Source: Vulcanimicrobiota bacterium
GTDB lineage: Bacteria > Vulcanimicrobiota > Vulcanimicrobiia > Vulcanimicrobiales > Vulcanimicrobiaceae
Direction: 5' to 3'
Assembly (NCBI GenBank): GCA_019233415.1
Contig: JAFAMK010000228.1
Location: 1 to 5,955, forward strand
Length of the DNA stretch: 5,955 nt
How positions within the stretch are numbered: the first letter of the stretch is position 1; each line of letters opens with the position of its first letter. Below the pieces are notes generated by a model. That model did no database searches and had not been told where the DNA came from. It was given only the letters and a program-made list of their open reading frames with translations. Of the stretch, positions 5,364-5,955 are shown piece by piece. The position numbers and the translations under genes were made by a program.

Positions 5364-5955
5364 ACGGGCTGCTCGCCGGGGTCAACGTCGGCGGAACGAC
5401 GACGAGCGTCGTCCTCGGCACGCGCGACGGCACGATCCTCGAGCGGCGCGCGTGGCCGACGCAGGCGAACGACGGTACGGCGCTCTACGCAGCAGTCGTC
5501 GACGCGCTGCGTGCGCTTAGCAGCGACGTGACCGCGGTCGGCGTCGCGATCGGCGGCCCGATGGACGCGCGCACGGGGACCGTGATCGCACCGCCGCACC
5601 TGCCGGGTATGCACGGCTTCCCGCTCCGCGAGCGCCTGCGCGCCGACATGGCGCGACCGGTGACCGTGCACCACGACGCTGCCGCGTGCGCGCTCGCCGA
5701 GGTGCGCTGGGGCGCCGACCGTGGCGCCGGCGGCCTCGCGTACCTCACCTGCGGAACGGGCTTCGGCGCGGGCCTCGTCATCGACGGCCGCGCGCGCTAC
5801 GGCTCGCAGGGCTTCTCCCCGGAGATCGGTCACGTGCGCTACCGCGACGACGGTCCCGACGTCTTCGGCAAGCCGGGCTCGTTCGAATCCTATGGCGCCG
5901 CAAGCGCACTGCCGAAGCTCGCACGCCGCCGCGATCCGTCGTTCGACGCGCAAAC
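5360..5955 (+). CDS. ROK-family sugar kinase-like protein, 3' end outside the window
   Basis: The first 198 residues of a ROK (repressor/ORF/kinase) protein; the frame is open to the window edge. There is no N-terminal helix-turn-helix, so it belongs to the kinase rather than the repressor type. Motifs in order: phosphate-1 loop GVNVGGTTTS (7-16), GVAIGGPMD with IGGP near 66-69, catalytic Asp106 in HHDAAACALAE, phosphate-2 loop CGTGFGAG (131-138), and sugar-binding EIGH (155-158) with Glu176. Two deviations stand out. The usual Asp of DxGGT is Asn9, and the zinc motif CxCGxxGCxE reads DVFGKPGSFE (167-176), with all three Cys replaced while Glu is kept. Zinc-free ROK kinases exist, so activity remains possible; sugar or polyphosphate preference cannot be told. 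The ATG overlaps the TGA of the ligase-like gene (ATGA). A sugar kinase is an odd partner for aromatic catabolism, so this may be only co-transcription. Confidence 0.85.
   Translation, partial: MNGLLAGVNVGGTTTSVVLGTRDGTILERRAWPTQANDGTALYAAVVDALRALSSDVTAVGVAIGGPMDARTGTVIAPPHLPGMHGFPLRERLRADMARPVTVHHDAAACALAEVRWGADRGAGGLAYLTCGTGFGAGLVIDGRARYGSQGFSPEIGHVRYRDDGPDVFGKPGSFESYGAASALPKLARRRDPSFDAQ

Noticed and set aside
1..5955. tRNA, rRNA, CRISPR, insertion sequence or phage attachment signs
   Set aside because: The window is almost fully coding with uniform base composition; I saw no suitable repeats, cloverleaf or terminal inverted repeats.

Overview
The window is very GC-rich, with G or C at almost every third codon position and little intergenic space. 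It comes from a high-GC, probably aerobic bacterium; an O2-type di-iron protein and phenylacetate-type genes point that way. I cannot fix the phylum from sequence. There are no RNA genes, CRISPR arrays, insertion sequences or other mobile-element signs.

Layout. (1) Positions 2-1027, plus strand: the 3' part of a ferritin-superfamily, R2-like di-iron protein whose reading frame runs off the left edge. (2) Positions 1046-1456, minus strand: a small gene convergent with the first, with a hairpin between their ends. It carries a weak PilZ-like signature. (3) Positions 1457-1585: a 129-base divergent intergenic region with three CTTACG direct repeats spaced 31 and 11 bases apart. (4) Position 1586 to the right edge, plus strand: a tightly packed operon of paaN (aldehyde dehydrogenase), paaI (hotdog thioesterase), a feruloyl-CoA-synthase-like ANL protein, and a ROK-family sugar kinase-like protein cut by the edge. 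All three junctions in the operon appear to be 4-base NTGA overlaps: GTGA, CTGA (inferred) and ATGA.

How they may work together. PaaN and PaaI are recognisable members of the aerobic CoA-thioester route for phenylacetate: semialdehyde oxidation after ring opening, and hydrolysis of dead-end hydroxyphenylacetyl-CoA. The usual ligase PaaK, the ring epoxidase PaaABCE and the oxepin hydrolase are not in the window. In the ligase position sits a feruloyl-CoA-synthase relative with several altered catalytic motifs, including His where the family has its C-terminal catalytic Lys. The nearby di-iron protein is clearly not PaaA, lacks the ribonucleotide-reductase radical Tyr, and could be an oxygenase for the same pathway, but that link is inference from proximity only.

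Most worth following up: the catalytically altered ligase-like protein inside a paaN-paaI operon, its probable CTG start, the ROK protein without its zinc cysteines, the unassigned di-iron protein, and the helically phased CTTACG repeats.
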